Below are positions 27,461 through 39,380 of a DNA stretch of 64,000 nucleotides, one piece after another (position 1 is the stretch's first letter; every line of letters begins with the position of its first letter). The stretch comes from Dictyostelium firmibasis. Lineage: Eukaryota > Evosea > Eumycetozoa > Dictyosteliales > Dictyosteliaceae. The stretch lies in contig CM069765.1 in the NCBI GenBank assembly GCA_036169595.1, positions 4,567,001 to 4,631,000 of the forward strand, written 5' to 3'. The notes beneath the pieces are model-generated. The model ran no database searches. It saw nothing but the letters and a program-made list of their open reading frames with translations, and was not told where the DNA came from. A program made the translations under genes and the position numbers.

Positions 27461-28721
27461 AATTTCGCGCAAAGTGTGGTGTGGGGTGTGTTAAAATTTC
27501 CCGCGCAAATAAGTGCGCCAAAAAGTGGGAAAAATAAAATTTTTTTTTTTTTTTTTTGTTGAAATTTTTACAGACGAATGCATTTCATTATAAATACCAC
27601 ACAGAAACTTTTACAATTTGATTTATTTTATTTGGGAATTCCTCCTATATGTTTAAGATACATTCACACAATTTTTATACAAATAATTAATTTATAACAA
27701 TATTTTTATATATTTTAATTTAATATTATACTAACTCATACAATATTTTAAATTAAATAAAATAATGAACACCACTGTTAATAATAACTCTAATGATCAA
27801 AGCTATGGCAGTTCCTCTACAGATAATAACACAAATTTAATGGATATTAGAATGAAATCAATTGAAGATCAAATAAACAAATTAACATTAACATTTAGTA
27901 GATACGTTAAAGAACCAATAACATCTAACAATAATATAAGTAAAAATCAAGAGAATAGTAACAATTCAGATATAGAGAATGAAGATAATGATGATTCAAA
28001 TAATGATGTCGATATACCAACTGAATATCAATTATCTGATTCATTGTTTAATGAATATAAACATTTATTAAACAATCAAGGTTTACTTGTTGAAGAACAA
28101 TGTATCCTCAAAAAGAACGATATTTCTGATTTTAATAAAACTTTTTGCTTTCCATCAAATTTTCAAGTTAATGTTGCTCCATTCGGTACTCCAGATGGTA
28201 TTACTGCCTCATCTCATCTCAAGAATTATGATTCTGATCTATTCATTGTCGAAAAAAGAATCAATGATATATTGAAACCTATCCTCTTGATATCAAACAT
28301 GTTATCATCTACTGATAATTCTGAAGTCGATACTGAACTATTAAGTTATTTAGCTGATTCTACTATTCTTTTAACTATTAATGCACAAGCATCATTAAGT
28401 CGTGTTCGTCGTAACAACATATCAAAAGAAATATATGGTTCTGAAGTCGTTCAACCAATCAAGATAAAGGATACTCCAAAATTATTTGATGAAACTGAAA
28501 CTGAACGTATAAGAAAGTTATCAAAGGTAATCAGAAAGAATAATGAAACAAAACAATCATTATCAAAAAGTAGTTATCAATCAAAATCAAGATTTAAGAA
28601 ATCATTTAATAATAACAACAATAATAACAATAATAACAATTCAAGTGGTAATAACACTAATGGAAACAGTAGTAATAGTAAATCCAATAGTGGGAGTAAT
28701 GGCCGATCCAACAACTTCAAT
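27461..28721 (+). mobile_element. Second-family DIRS: left repeat and ORF1 (fossil)
   Basis: The terminal repeat (27461-27690) differs from the main DIRS type (it has AGTGTGGTGTGGGGTGTG and GTGCGCCAAAAAGTGGG). ORF1 starts at 27765 and encodes the gag-like protein, with Asn and Ser runs at its end. It is interrupted at 28722 by a Harbinger-like element after AAT. It is clearly related to the ORF1 at 39791 but diverged across its length, so two DIRS families coexist here. Confidence 0.85.
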
Positions 28722-30716
28722 GAGGTGTTTACAGTAAATTGTAGAAATCAAATTCAAAAATTAAGTACGGTGTACTTTCACAGATTTAAATTTAATTTTT
28801 GTAAAACATATCAAATTTTCGACGAAAACTCTTTTAAATTAAAATAAACTTTAAAAGGAATAAAAAAATAATATAATTTTAAAAATATATTCATTTATTG
28901 TTTCTTAAATTAAAATTGATTTGTTCAATATGGAATATCATTATTAAACAGTACGAAAGGAAGTTTGGTTGATGAATTCCTCTTTGTTTTACTATTCCCC
29001 ATCTATTCTTCATATCAGCAAACTTGTTCTCTACCAATGACCGTTTACCAGCTTGGAAATGATGGAATCTTGATTCCACAACTTTTCTTTCTTGATTGGA
29101 AAGTATTTCGTCACCTTTACCAAGAAGATTTTTGATTCTCTTTGGTGTATAAAACAAGGTACCGTTGTAAGCAGGGTCTGCAAGTACTGAAAACTCTTCT
29201 CCGTTTTTTATAAAAGAGTAAATTAGATCATTGAGACCAGTTAACATTGACATACCTGAATCTTTATTATGACCTTTACCAATGATCGCAGAATCGATTG
29301 TACCATGTTCATCGACAAGTATTTGAATTGTAAAAGAGTGATACTTTAAGTCGCCTCTGTACCATTCGAATTGATATGGATGCACTCGATTGATTCTAAA
29401 ATCGGTACAATCGACATAATGTAAACAGTTTACGTTCATTAACTCCAACGAGATGGTATAAAGACATGGTATCATAAGTGGAATAAGTGCACGTACAGCT
29501 CTTGAAATAGTAGCACTACTAATACTAAAGATTCTCTTTAACAATGAGGTTGAATTTGGTCCTTTCTAAATTATTTGACAAAAATATTTAATATTCCAAT
29601 ATAATAGTAATCTAATACTTATTTTTAATATGTACAGACCTTCAAAAAAAACAATACTAACAACACTTTCAATCTTGAATCTAACAAACATTTAAACTCT
29701 TTGACTGAGTTTCTACACAATCTAACAATTTCATCAACGAGATCTATTGGTAAACCTAATTCATTGTAAACATCTACTTGATTGTAATGAGTTGGATATA
29801 AATCTTTAAATATTCTAACAGTTTTACGAGATTGGTTTTTATTTAATGGAGTTGGAACAAATGTATCATTTCTATATCTCTTTTTAATTGTTCTTTCCAA
29901 TCTATTAATATTAATATAGTTATGTCTAATAATTTTCTTTTGTTGAACATCATTATTTTCATTCAGTTGATTCAAAATCCTGAATGGATCATTGTTGAAT
30001 ATGTTTGTATTCGAGTTAAGTTTTTTAATTATAATACTCTTTATTAAGTTGATTTTGGAAATTGTTGCTATAATCATCTTTATTACTACAATAGTTTCTA
30101 CATCATCGTTATCGAATTGATTTGTATTTATAAAATCTTTTACAATTGTTTCAAATCGATTTCGTTCGAATGTTTCTAACATGTTTTTATTAAAACCATC
30201 ATCTAAAATTTCCCAAGTAGATTCATTAAAACTATATCCTTCCCATTTTATAAAGTATTCTATCGAACCATCTATAATTCTTTTATCTAAAATTTCTTCA
30301 ACATTATATCGATAATTGTTACTATCCATTTGAGTTAACTTTATATCAATTAAATAATTGTTATTTATAGGAATTATAGTTTATAAGTTTATATAATATT
30401 AATAGTTTATAGGTTTTTAATTATATTATTTAATGTGAATAGAAAATTAATGTGAAACAATCAATCATCTAAGTAATTCTTTAAATTCTCATTTAATAAA
30501 ATCTAATAGAAATAAGTTTTCATGTTAAATAACTATTTTTTTGTTATATCTAATAAAAAATAATAATATATTTTCTTATTTATTTTTTAAAATGGGTAAA
30601 TAATTTTTGTCAAAATATCATAATTTGTTGAATATGATATGTTTGTTTAAACATTTTCATTTTCAACGTTATTTAAAAATTTACAAAATTTAAATTTAAA
30701 TCTGTGAAAGTACCTC
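28722..30716 (-). mobile_element. Harbinger-like transposon, transposase-only form
   Basis: Begins GAGGTG (28722) and ends GTACCTC (30716), flanked by AAT on the left and ATT on the right. It keeps the chromodomain-DDE transposase gene but lacks the SANT-like gene and most of the divergent promoter. Its right 260 bases equal the right half of the MITE at 7111-7442. The two flanking triplets differ and lie next to DIRS pieces of opposite orientation, so a recombination or second event has shaped the site. Confidence 0.88.
28891..30329 (-). CDS. Chromodomain-DDE transposase (Harbinger-like), two exons
   Basis: Exon 1 30329-29637 and exon 2 to 28891, with a short AT-rich intron read by analogy with 32471-33909. 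Residues 8-55 are a chromodomain (YNVEEILDKRI, EYFIKWEGYSFNESTWEI with the aromatic residues of the methyl-lysine cage). The second exon starts with a helix-turn-helix (FSISSATISRAVRALI) and carries the DDE residues: Asp in HYVDCTDFRI, Asp in SVLADPAYNG, Glu in VVESRFHHFQAG or VENKFADMKNRWG. This is the PIF/Harbinger and DDE_4 arrangement. The frames appear open. It cuts and pastes the element DNA in the nucleus. Confidence 0.85.
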
Positions 30717-30875
30717 ATTGAGGTGTTTTCACTTACTTAAATTTAAATATTAAATTACAATTTCAAAACTTAAGATGTGTATACTTTCACAGATTTAAAT
30801 TTAATTTTTGTAAAAAACATAAGCCTTAAAAAATGAATACTTTTTTTATAATTTATAAATGAAAAGATTTAATTT

Positions 30876-31739
30876 TTATTTATTGGGATTGGTTTTATTT
30901 TTTAATAGTTGAATCAATATTTCAGACAACACTTCTAATTGGTTACTTGATCTTTCTAGTTGTGTTATTAATCTAGAGTTTAAAGAGTTATTAACACTAT
31001 CTTGTTTAATTTGATGATCTAACTTTTCTCTTTCGATCTGTTCTTGTTTTTCAAGTCTGGAGCATACTTTCCCTCTGAATGATTTTTCATCTTGAAAGAT
31101 ATTTGTTAAAGTTGAATAACGATCTCTTCTTACATTTGTTCTATTCTGTTGTTGAGAAGCAATATCATCAGAGATTTGGGAAGAATTTAATCTTGATTCT
31201 GTATCACCAATTACTTGAGAACTTCTTAATTCTTTCTCTATTAATTCCAACAATTTAGAAGATTTGTTAAAATAGTTTTCACAAGTATCAAGATATAAAC
31301 TGAAATTATGTTTGGAACCATATTTATTGATGTGATGACTTGTGAATCTCTTTGGACGAGTGAATGGTTTTTTCAATTTTGAATTAACGCCTCTGAGATT
31401 TGATAAGTACGACAAAGCTTGTTTGACACTGAGATTGGTTTTATACTTTTTATTATAGTCGGAAACGGTTAATTGCATTACACTTTTGTTTGATAATGAA
31501 TTGATATTCGGGTTTCTTAAATTCTTTAAATAAAATGTCAAGAATGTATGTGTTGTTTCCCAATTCCAAACATTTGAGTTTGAATCTATATCTCTGGAAT
31601 CCGAGTCATCTAAATCATTATCTGACTCGCTAGAATCAAGTGATTGTTCTTGACTTTCGATATCAGTATCTTCAAACCTATTATCATTATCATTAAAAGT
31701 ATCATTATCACTGTAATCATCATTTTCATTGTTTGACAA
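30876..31739 (-). CDS. SANT/Myb-like accessory protein of the Harbinger-like element
   Basis: 287 residues from the ATG at 31739; an in-frame upstream stretch continues the acidic region, so the true start may lie further up or in another exon. The N-terminus is Asp/Ser-rich. Residues about 65-125 hold a helical WNWETTHTFLTFYLKNLRN ... YKTNLSVKQALSYLSNLRG region, like the Myb/SANT-type DNA-binding domain of the second Harbinger gene, which brings the transposase to the nucleus and the element ends. The C-terminal half is coiled coil (EKQEQIEREKLDHQIKQ). It is divergent from the transposase gene at 32471. Confidence 0.75.
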   Translation of the reverse strand: MSNNENDDYSDNDTFNDNDNRFEDTDIESQEQSLDSSESDNDLDDSDSRDIDSNSNVWNWETTHTFLTFYLKNLRNPNINSLSNKSVMQLTVSDYNKKYKTNLSVKQALSYLSNLRGVNSKLKKPFTRPKRFTSHHINKYGSKHNFSLYLDTCENYFNKSSKLLELIEKELRSSQVIGDTESRLNSSQISDDIASQQQNRTNVRRDRYSTLTNIFQDEKSFRGKVCSRLEKQEQIEREKLDHQIKQDSVNNSLNSRLITQLERSSNQLEVLSEILIQLLKNKTNPNK

Positions 31740-32470
31740 TGCAATATCATCACTATATTCTTCATTTTCACTACTAGATTCTGTTGATTCTGTTGATTCA
31801 TAGTTATTACTAATATTATTTTTATTAATATTGTTATTGTTTGATTTATCTAATTTATATTTTTTTAGATTTCTAAAATCTATTAAAACACATTTTGTTA
31901 ATAAAACAATTTGTAAACTATATTATTTTTATTTTAGTAATGCATACCCATGGTGTTTAATAAAAGAATGTTATTACTTAATATATATGTTTGTTTTTGT
32001 TTTTAATAATTAAATTGTTTTGTGTAACTTATTGTAGTTTTCTAATTAAAAAATTAAAGATATTAAAAAATAAAAAATAAAAAATAATAAAAAATAAAAA
32101 TTAAAATTAAAAATGTGGGTGTTTTTATTAATTTATTTTATTAATAATATTGCCACGTGTCAATTGTTGTAAATTATCGATATAATTTAACCACATTAGG
32201 GGTAAATAATTAAATTAAATTAAATTATTTATTTTTTTCAATTTATTTTCAATAATTTTTACCACGTGTGGGTTAGTGTTAAAAAGTAATTAAATTTAAT
32301 TAAATTTATTATTTTTTTATACCACTTGCGTGAAAATAATTGTTTCACATTAATTTTCTATTCCCATTAAATAATATAATTAAAAACCTATAAACTATAA
32401 ATATTATATAAACTTATAAACTATAATTCCTATAAATAACAATTATTTAATTGATATAAAGTTAACTCAA

Positions 32471-33909
32471 ATGGATAGTAACAATTATCGATATAATGTT
32501 GAAGAAATTTTAGATAAAAGAATTATAGATGGTTCGATAGAATACTTTATAAAATGGGAAGGATATAGTTTTAATGAATCTACTTGGGAAATTTTAGATG
32601 ATGGTTTTAATAAAAACATGTTAGAAACATTCGAACGAAATCGATTTGAAACAATTGTAAAAGATTTTATAAATACAAATCAATTCGATAACGATGATGT
32701 AGAAACTATTGTAGTAATAAAGATGATTATAGCAACAATTTCCAAAATCAACTTAATAAAGAGTATTATAATTAAAAAACTTAACTCGAATACAAACATA
32801 TTCAACAATGATCCATTCAGGATTTTGAATCAACTGAATGAAAATAATGATGTTCAACAAAAGAAAATTATTAGACATAACTATATTAATATTAATAGAT
32901 TGGAAAGAACAATTAAAAAGAGATATAGAAACGATACATTTGTTCCAACCCCATTAAATAAAAACCAATCTCGTAAAACTGTTAGAATATTTAAAGATTT
33001 ATATCCAACTCATTACAATCAAGTAGATGTTTACAATGAATTAGGTTTACCAATAGATCTCGTTGATGAAATTGTTAGATTGTGTAGAAACTCAGTCAAA
33101 GCGTTTAAATGTTTGTTAGATTCAAGATTGAAAGTGTTGTTAGTATTGTTTTTTTTGAAGGTCTGTACATATTAAAAATAAGTTTTAGATTACTATTATA
33201 TTAGAATATTAAATATTTTTGTCAAATAATTTAGAAAGGACCAAATTCGACCTCATTGTTAAAGAGAATCTTTAGTATTAGTAGTGCTACTATTTCAAGA
33301 GCTGTACGTGCACTAATTCCACTTATGATACCATGTCTTTATACCATCTCGTTGGAGTTAATGAACTTAAACTGTTTACATTATGTCGATTGTACCGATT
33401 TTAGAATCAATCGAGTGCATCCATATCAATTCGAATGGTACAGAGGCGACTTAAAGTATCACTCTTTTACAATTCAAATACTTGTCGATGAAAATGGTAC
33501 AATCGATTCTGCGATCATTGGTAAAGGTCATAATAATGATTCAGGTATGTCAATGTTAACTGGTCTTAATGATCTAATTTACTCTTTTATAAAAAACGGA
33601 GAAGAGTTTTCAGTACTTGCAGACCCTGCTTACAACGGTACCTTGTTTTATACACCAAAGAGAATCAAAAATCTTCTGGGTAAAGGTGACGAAATACTTT
33701 CCAATCAAGAAAGAAAAGTTGTGGAATCAAGATTCCATCATTTCCAAGCTGGTAAACGGTCATTGGTAGAGAACAAGTTTGCTGATATGAAGAATAGATG
33801 GGGAATAGTAAAACAAAGAGGAATTCATCAACCAAACTTCCTTTCGTACTGTTTAATAATGATATTCCATATTGAACAAATCAATTTTAATTTAAGAAAC
33901 AATAAATGA
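32471..33909 (+). CDS. Chromodomain-DDE transposase (Harbinger-like), two exons
   Basis: Exon 1 from ATG 32471 to about 33163, then an AT-rich intron starting GTCTGT and ending TTTAG near 33231, then KGPNSTSLLKRIFSISSATI and the DDE domain to 33909, about 455 residues in all. Domain order is chromodomain (residues 8-55), a linker with a conserved basic stretch, helix-turn-helix and DDE catalytic core. It is almost identical to the protein at 28891-30329, which suggests recent movement. A chromodomain joined to a Harbinger-type transposase is not a standard arrangement. The non-standard donor means the splice should be confirmed from RNA. Confidence 0.85.
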
Positions 33910-34079
33910 ATATATTTTTTAAAATTATATTATTTTTTTATTCCTTTTAAAGTTTATTTTAATTTAAAAGAGTTTTCGTCGAAAATTTGATATGTTTTAC
34001 AAAAATTAAATTTAAATCTGTGAAAGTACACCGTACTTAATTTTTGAACTTGATTTCTACAATTTACTGTAAACACCTC

Positions 34080-36243
34080 ATTTGAATCCCAGTTTTAATA
34101 AAAGGTCCATTGTTTTGTTGAGGTTGAGAGTACATTCTTCTTTTGTTGAACCAACAATTAGAAGATCGTCCAAGTAAGCGATTACTGATACATTGATTTC
34201 TCTTAATCTTTGGAGTACTGGTCTCATTAACATTGTGAAGACTCGAGGAGCTGTTGATAATCCGAATGGCATTGTTTTCCAACGATAATGAATTCCTTTC
34301 CAAACGAACCGAAATAGGTCTCTGAATCTTTCGTCCACTAAGATATGAAGATAGGCTTTCTTGATATCTAGTTTTACCATGTAATAACCTTGTTTCGACA
34401 TTGATGAGAGATTCTTTATTCCTTCCATCTTGAATGATTGATTGCTGATGAACTTGTTTAATCTTTTTAAATCTAGTACTGGACGAAATAAATTCGTTCC
34501 AGCTTTTGGAACCGTAAACACGTTGGAGTAAAAAACGAGTTTTGAATAACGGTTTGGAAGTACTTGCTCTATAGCATCGTCTAGTAGCAATTCTTGTACT
34601 TCGTTTGTGATGCAATCCGTTTTCGGACCATCTGAGATCGAGATCGGAATTGGGTTCAGCATCGGTTTGAAGTTTGGAAGTAGATGAATCTTTAGACCTT
34701 TCACTACTTCTTGACAAAAGTTTGGAAGACCCAATTCTTTCCAAACTTGTTTGAAGTGGACAAGACGTCCACCTACCGGTAAGTTTACTTCTTGTTCTTC
34801 GGAAAACGGTAGTTGTTGTTGGAACCGTTTCCAGACTTGGTATTGTTGCTACCTGCTGCAACAGTACTTTGGGATCCATTGAAGTTGTTGGATCGGCCAT
34901 TACTCCCACTATTGGATTTACTATTACTACTGTTTCCATTAGTGTTGTTACCACTTGAGTTGTTATTATTGTTATTATTGTTGTTATTATTAAATGATTT
35001 CTTAAATCTTGATTTTGATTGATAACTACTTTTTGATAATGATTGTTTTGTTTCATTATTTTTTCTGATTACCTTTGATAACTTTCTTATACGTTCAGTT
35101 TCAGTTTCATCAAATAATTTTGGAGTATCCTTTATCTTGATTGGTTGAACGACTTCAGAACCATATATTTCTTTTGATATGTTGTTACGACGAACACGAC
35201 TTAATGATGCTTGTGCATTAATAGTTAAAAGAATAGTAGAATCAGCTAAATAACTTAATAATTCAGTATCGACTTCAGAATTATCAGTAGATGATAACAT
35301 GTTTGATATCAAGAGGATAGGTTTCAATATATCATTGATTCTTTTTTCGACAATGAATAGATCAGAATCATTATTCTTGAGATGAGATGAGGCAGTAATA
35401 CCATCTGGAGTACCGAATGGAGCAACATTAACTTGAAAATTTGATGGAAAGCAAAAAGTTTTATTAAAATCAGAAATATCGTTCTTTTTGAGGATACATT
35501 GTTCTTCAACCAGTAAACCTTGATTGTTTAATAAATGTTTATATTCATTAAACAATGAATCAGATAATTGATATTCAGTTGGTATATCGACATCATTATT
35601 TGAATCATCATCATTATCTTCATTCTCTATATCTGAATTGTTATTATTCTCTTGATTTTTACTTATATTATTGTTAGATGTTATTGGTTCTTTAACGTAT
35701 CTACTAAATGTTAATGTTAATTTGTTTATTTGATCTTCAATTGATTTCATTCTAATATCCATTAAATTTGTGTTATTATCTGTAGAGGAACTGCCATAGC
35801 TTTGATCATTAGAGTTATTATTAACAGTGGTGTTCATTATTTTATTTAATTTAAAATATTGTATGAGTTAGTATAATATTAAATTAAAATATATAAAAAT
35901 ATTGTTATAAATTAATTAATTATTTGTATAAAAATTGTGTGAATGTATCTTAAACATATAGGAGGAATTCCCAAATAAAATAAATCAAATTGTAAAAGTT
36001 TCTGTGTGGTATTTATAATGAAATGCATTCGTCTGTAAAAATTTCAACAAAAAAAAAAAAAAAAAAAAAAAATTTTTTATTTTTCCCCCACTTTTTGGCG
36101 CACTTATTTGCGCGGGAAATTTTAACACACCCCACACCACACTTTGCGCGAAATTTTTAAAAATTTAAAAATTATCTTAAATATTTAGGAATAATCAAAT
36201 AAATAAATGTATTCATAATATAAATATATATATGATAATATAA
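34080..36243 (-). mobile_element. Second-family DIRS: repeat, ORF1 and start of RT (fossil)
   Basis: On the minus strand: terminal repeat 35838-36243, ORF1 35837-34785 and the reverse transcriptase beginning near 34734, cut at 34082 by the Harbinger-like element. Same family as 27461-28721. It is truncated and carries no recombinase. Confidence 0.87.
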
Positions 36244-37717
36244 ATCCGTTTACTACTTCTTGACAAAAGTTTGGAAGACCCAATTCTTTCCAAACTTGTT
36301 TGAAGTGGACGAGATGTCCACCTACTGGTAAGTTTACTTCTTGTTCTTCTGAAAACGATAATTGGTACCGTTTCCAGACTTGGTATTGCTGCTACCTGAT
36401 GCAGCATTACTTTGGGATCCATTGAAGTTATTGGATCGGCCATTACTCCCACTACTGGACTTGTTATTAGAACTACTACTTCCAGTAGTGTTATTACCAC
36501 CTGTGTTGGTTGATTTCTTAAAGTTTGACTTTGATTGATTGTTAACTTTTAACAATGATTGTTTGGCTTCATTGTTCTTTCTGATTGACTTTGCTAACTT
36601 TCTTACACGTTCAGATTCGGTATCATCAAACATCTTTGGAGTGTCTTTGATCTTGATTGGTTGAACCACTTCGGAACCGTAGATTTCTTTTGAGATGTTG
36701 TTACGACGAACACGAGCTAATGTTGCTTGAGCACTAACAACTAATTGAATAGACGAGTCAGCTAAGCAACCTAAGAGTTCGGTGTCGATATCAGTTTTAT
36801 CGGATGATATCATACTTGAAAGTAAAAGTATTGGTTTCAAAATATCATTAATTCTCTTTTCGACAATGTATAAGTCAGTATCATTATTCTTGAGATTCGA
36901 TGAAGCAGATATACCTTCTGGAGTACCGAATGGAGCTACATTCACTTGGAAGTTAGATGGAAAGCAAAAGATCTTGTTAACATCAGCGATTTCGTTCTTC
37001 TTAAGGATACATTTTTCTTCAACTAACAAACCTTGGTTATTGATCAAATGTTTGTAGTTAGCAAGTAATGACTCTGATAGTTGATAATCAGTTGGAACAT
37101 CGACTGAATCGATAGATTCATCATCACCTTGTTCATTCTCAGTTTCAGATTCATCATTAGAACGTTGATTATCAGAGTTACCGTACGACTCTCTGATTGG
37201 CTCTTTCATATATCTGGTAAAAGCTAATGAGAGATTGGAGATTTGATCCTCAAGTGATTTCATTCTTGTTTCATAAGAATTAGAATTATTTTCGGTAGAG
37301 CTACTAGCGTGGTTATTATTATCGGTGGTAGACATTATTTTATTGATATCTAAAATTATTTTTATAGAGATAGAGAAAAAGTATTAAATTAATAAAAGAA
37401 TTTTTTTTTTTTTTTTTTTTTTTTTAATTATTTGTATAAATTATGTGTGTGTATCTTAAATATATATAGGAGTAATTCCCAAATAAAATAAATCAAATTG
37501 TTTTCAATATTTAGTGCCACTATTTATACTGTTTTTACTTTCTGAAAAATTTCGCAAAATCAAAAAAATAGGTGCGTGACACGTGGCAACTTTTTTCAAA
37601 CTCGAAATTTTTCATTTTTTCAATAATTTTTTCGAGCTAAAATATCTCCAGAAAATTCTCTTGAATTTCTCTGAAAATTATCTTAAATATTTGGGAATAA
37701 TCAAATAAATAAATGTA
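36244..37717 (-). mobile_element. DIRS-1-like fragment: repeat and ORF1 (fossil)
   Basis: Terminal repeat 37420-37717, ORF1 37335-36334 on the minus strand, then the very start of the RT region to about 36244. Nearly identical to 39381-40850 in reverse. Everything downstream of the RT start is missing. Confidence 0.9.
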
Positions 37718-38036
37718 TTCAATTTTTTTATATAATGAATTTTAGATGCATTAAAAAATCCATTAAAAATTGGTGACATTAAAATTAATGACCACGGTTT
37801 ACGGAGCCAACGTTTTATTGGAAGATTAGGAGAGGTAGTAGTAAACCCTGATACAGGAATGATTGTTTCTGTCAATCCTATAGATTCTTCAAAATTAGCT
37901 AGATTATTAAAAGATATTAAGAAATGAAAATAAAACTTAACCAAGAACAATTAAGCATTATAGAAAAACATTTAAAGGATGAACAACCAGAATTATTAGA
38001 AATTTTATATAAAAAAATTGAATACATTTATTTATT
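37718..38036 (+). pseudogene. Scrap of a bacterial toxin-type C-terminal domain and its small neighbour gene (fossil)
   Basis: A broken piece of AT-rich bacterial-looking DNA between DIRS repeat ends. The plus strand reads a short C-terminal segment that ends at 37927, of the type found at the ends of polymorphic toxins (GEVVVNPDTGMIVSVNP pattern). An overlapping ATG at 37924 begins a small second reading, in the place where an immunity gene normally sits. Both are fragments. Base composition differs from the Chlamydia-like and the ankyrin blocks, so a third bacterial donor is possible. Confidence 0.5.
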
Positions 38037-39380
38037 TGAATCCTGAGAAAGCAGTAAGCGCTTTACCACCACCCATCCACTGCAATGCCTCAGTACCATA
38101 ATAACCTACTTTCTCTGCTTTATTTGTGTAGTAAGTATCCGCTTCAAAAGTACGTTGATAGATCTCTGCATTTTGAGCGATCTGCTTTAAAGCATCCATC
38201 CGTTCGAGGTATTCTGCTTTATTTTCCTAAGCATGCTGTACTTGGCTGGTAAAGCTGTTGAGTAGCCCTTCTACATGATCTACGCCTTGGTCAAGGGTTG
38301 CTTTAAGTTCTTGTAGTCCTTCTTTGAGCTCCCTTGGATTCCTCTTTCTACCAAGTTTACGAGCCCATTGATGGATTTTTCAGAGACGTCGAAGACGAAA
38401 TTGACTAGCTGGAGCACCCCTTTCCCCGTATCTAGAAGGTTATCCTTTGCACCTTTCAATCCTGCCGCGATTTGTTGCGCTTTAGGCGGGATAGGCGGAG
38501 CGTCCACGTCTTTTTGAGCCATTTTGACGCACTTCTTCATTTCCTCAGCTTCTTTCCAGTATTGTTTCATCTGGTTAAAAGCTTCTTGTTGCTGAGCTGG
38601 GTTGCTAGAGAAATCCCCATCCATGCTTTCGAGTAGTGTACGAGCTTGGTTGGCTTGTTTAGATGATATTATGTCAGAAACATCTGGACTGAAACAGGAT
38701 ACGACCAAGCTTCTTAAATCATTTATACAACATTTTCATTCCTTCTATGATAAGCATCAAAACACATACCAGCTTTGGGGCGTAGGTAAAATCATAGCTG
38801 GTAGTTCTCGGCAGAGGTAGGGAGAAGATCCATTGCCATTGACGTGAAGTTGTTTGTGTGGCGGAATGGTGACTAAGTCAGTCTGATAAACTACTTTAAA
38901 AAAGTCATGGGTAGCTTGGTTTCTCAGGGTGCCGGTGAGGCCATAAAGGTTATGGTTATAACGTTGAAAGAATTTAACGATGGAGAGGTAATTGGTGGTG
39001 ATGCTTTCTGGCGCTACGAGAAGGCCTTCTTTGATTTGCAGCATTCGGCTGAGTCCATCTGACCATACCATGTTGTTTTGTAATGCGCCGGTATTGTCGT
39101 AGTCAATGGGCACAATTTTTCCATCTTGGATGTCATAATGGAGGTCCCGTTGGTAAATGCAAGCAGCCAGCAGGGCACTTGTTGTCCAGTGTGGGATTTG
39201 CTGTAAGACATTGTTTTTTAGGTGAGATGGTACTTCTAGGATGGGACAACGCTTTGTCCAAGGGGAATGCTTTAAGGCTTCTTGTCTATGGTGAAAGTGT
39301 TGGGCTTGTTTTTCTTTTTCAGCCAGGTTTTGTTCTTGGGCAATGGCGTAGGCGAGCTGGTCAAGGTCTTGTTCTTCTTT
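38037..39380 (-). pseudogene. 3' part of bacterial ankyrin-SecA-like gene, plus coiled-coil region
   Basis: Continues the gene at 44124-47205 after a DIRS insertion. From 39380 it reads EEQDLDQLAYAIAQEQNLAE, then a SecA-like segment (39110-38760): IDYDNTGALQNNMVWSDGL, LVAPESITTNYLSIVKFF and NLYGLTGTLRNQ, which match the SecA motor region around the second nucleotide-binding fold. Between 38757 and 38040 lies a polar coiled-coil region with several frame changes and a stop; it may be the C-terminus of the same protein or the next gene. It is cut at 38037 by a DIRS repeat end. SecA proteins move other proteins across membranes with ATP, but an ankyrin-fused relative may do something else. Confidence 0.75.

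Larger units (their letters stand above)
30720..34079 (+). mobile_element. Harbinger-like chromodomain transposon (looks complete)
   Basis: Starts GAGGTGTTTTCAC, ends GTAAACACCTC, flanked by ATT on both sides (30717-30719, 34080-34082). The ends are bipartite: a short terminal repeat, about 55 bases of unique DNA, then an inverted 36-base box with ACTTTCACAGATTTAAATTT on both sides. Two divergent genes are inside. 31802-32470 is the AT-rich divergent promoter region, with no ORF. Two genes plus a 3-bp target duplication fit PIF/Harbinger, though the usual target is TWA rather than ATT. Confidence 0.92.
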
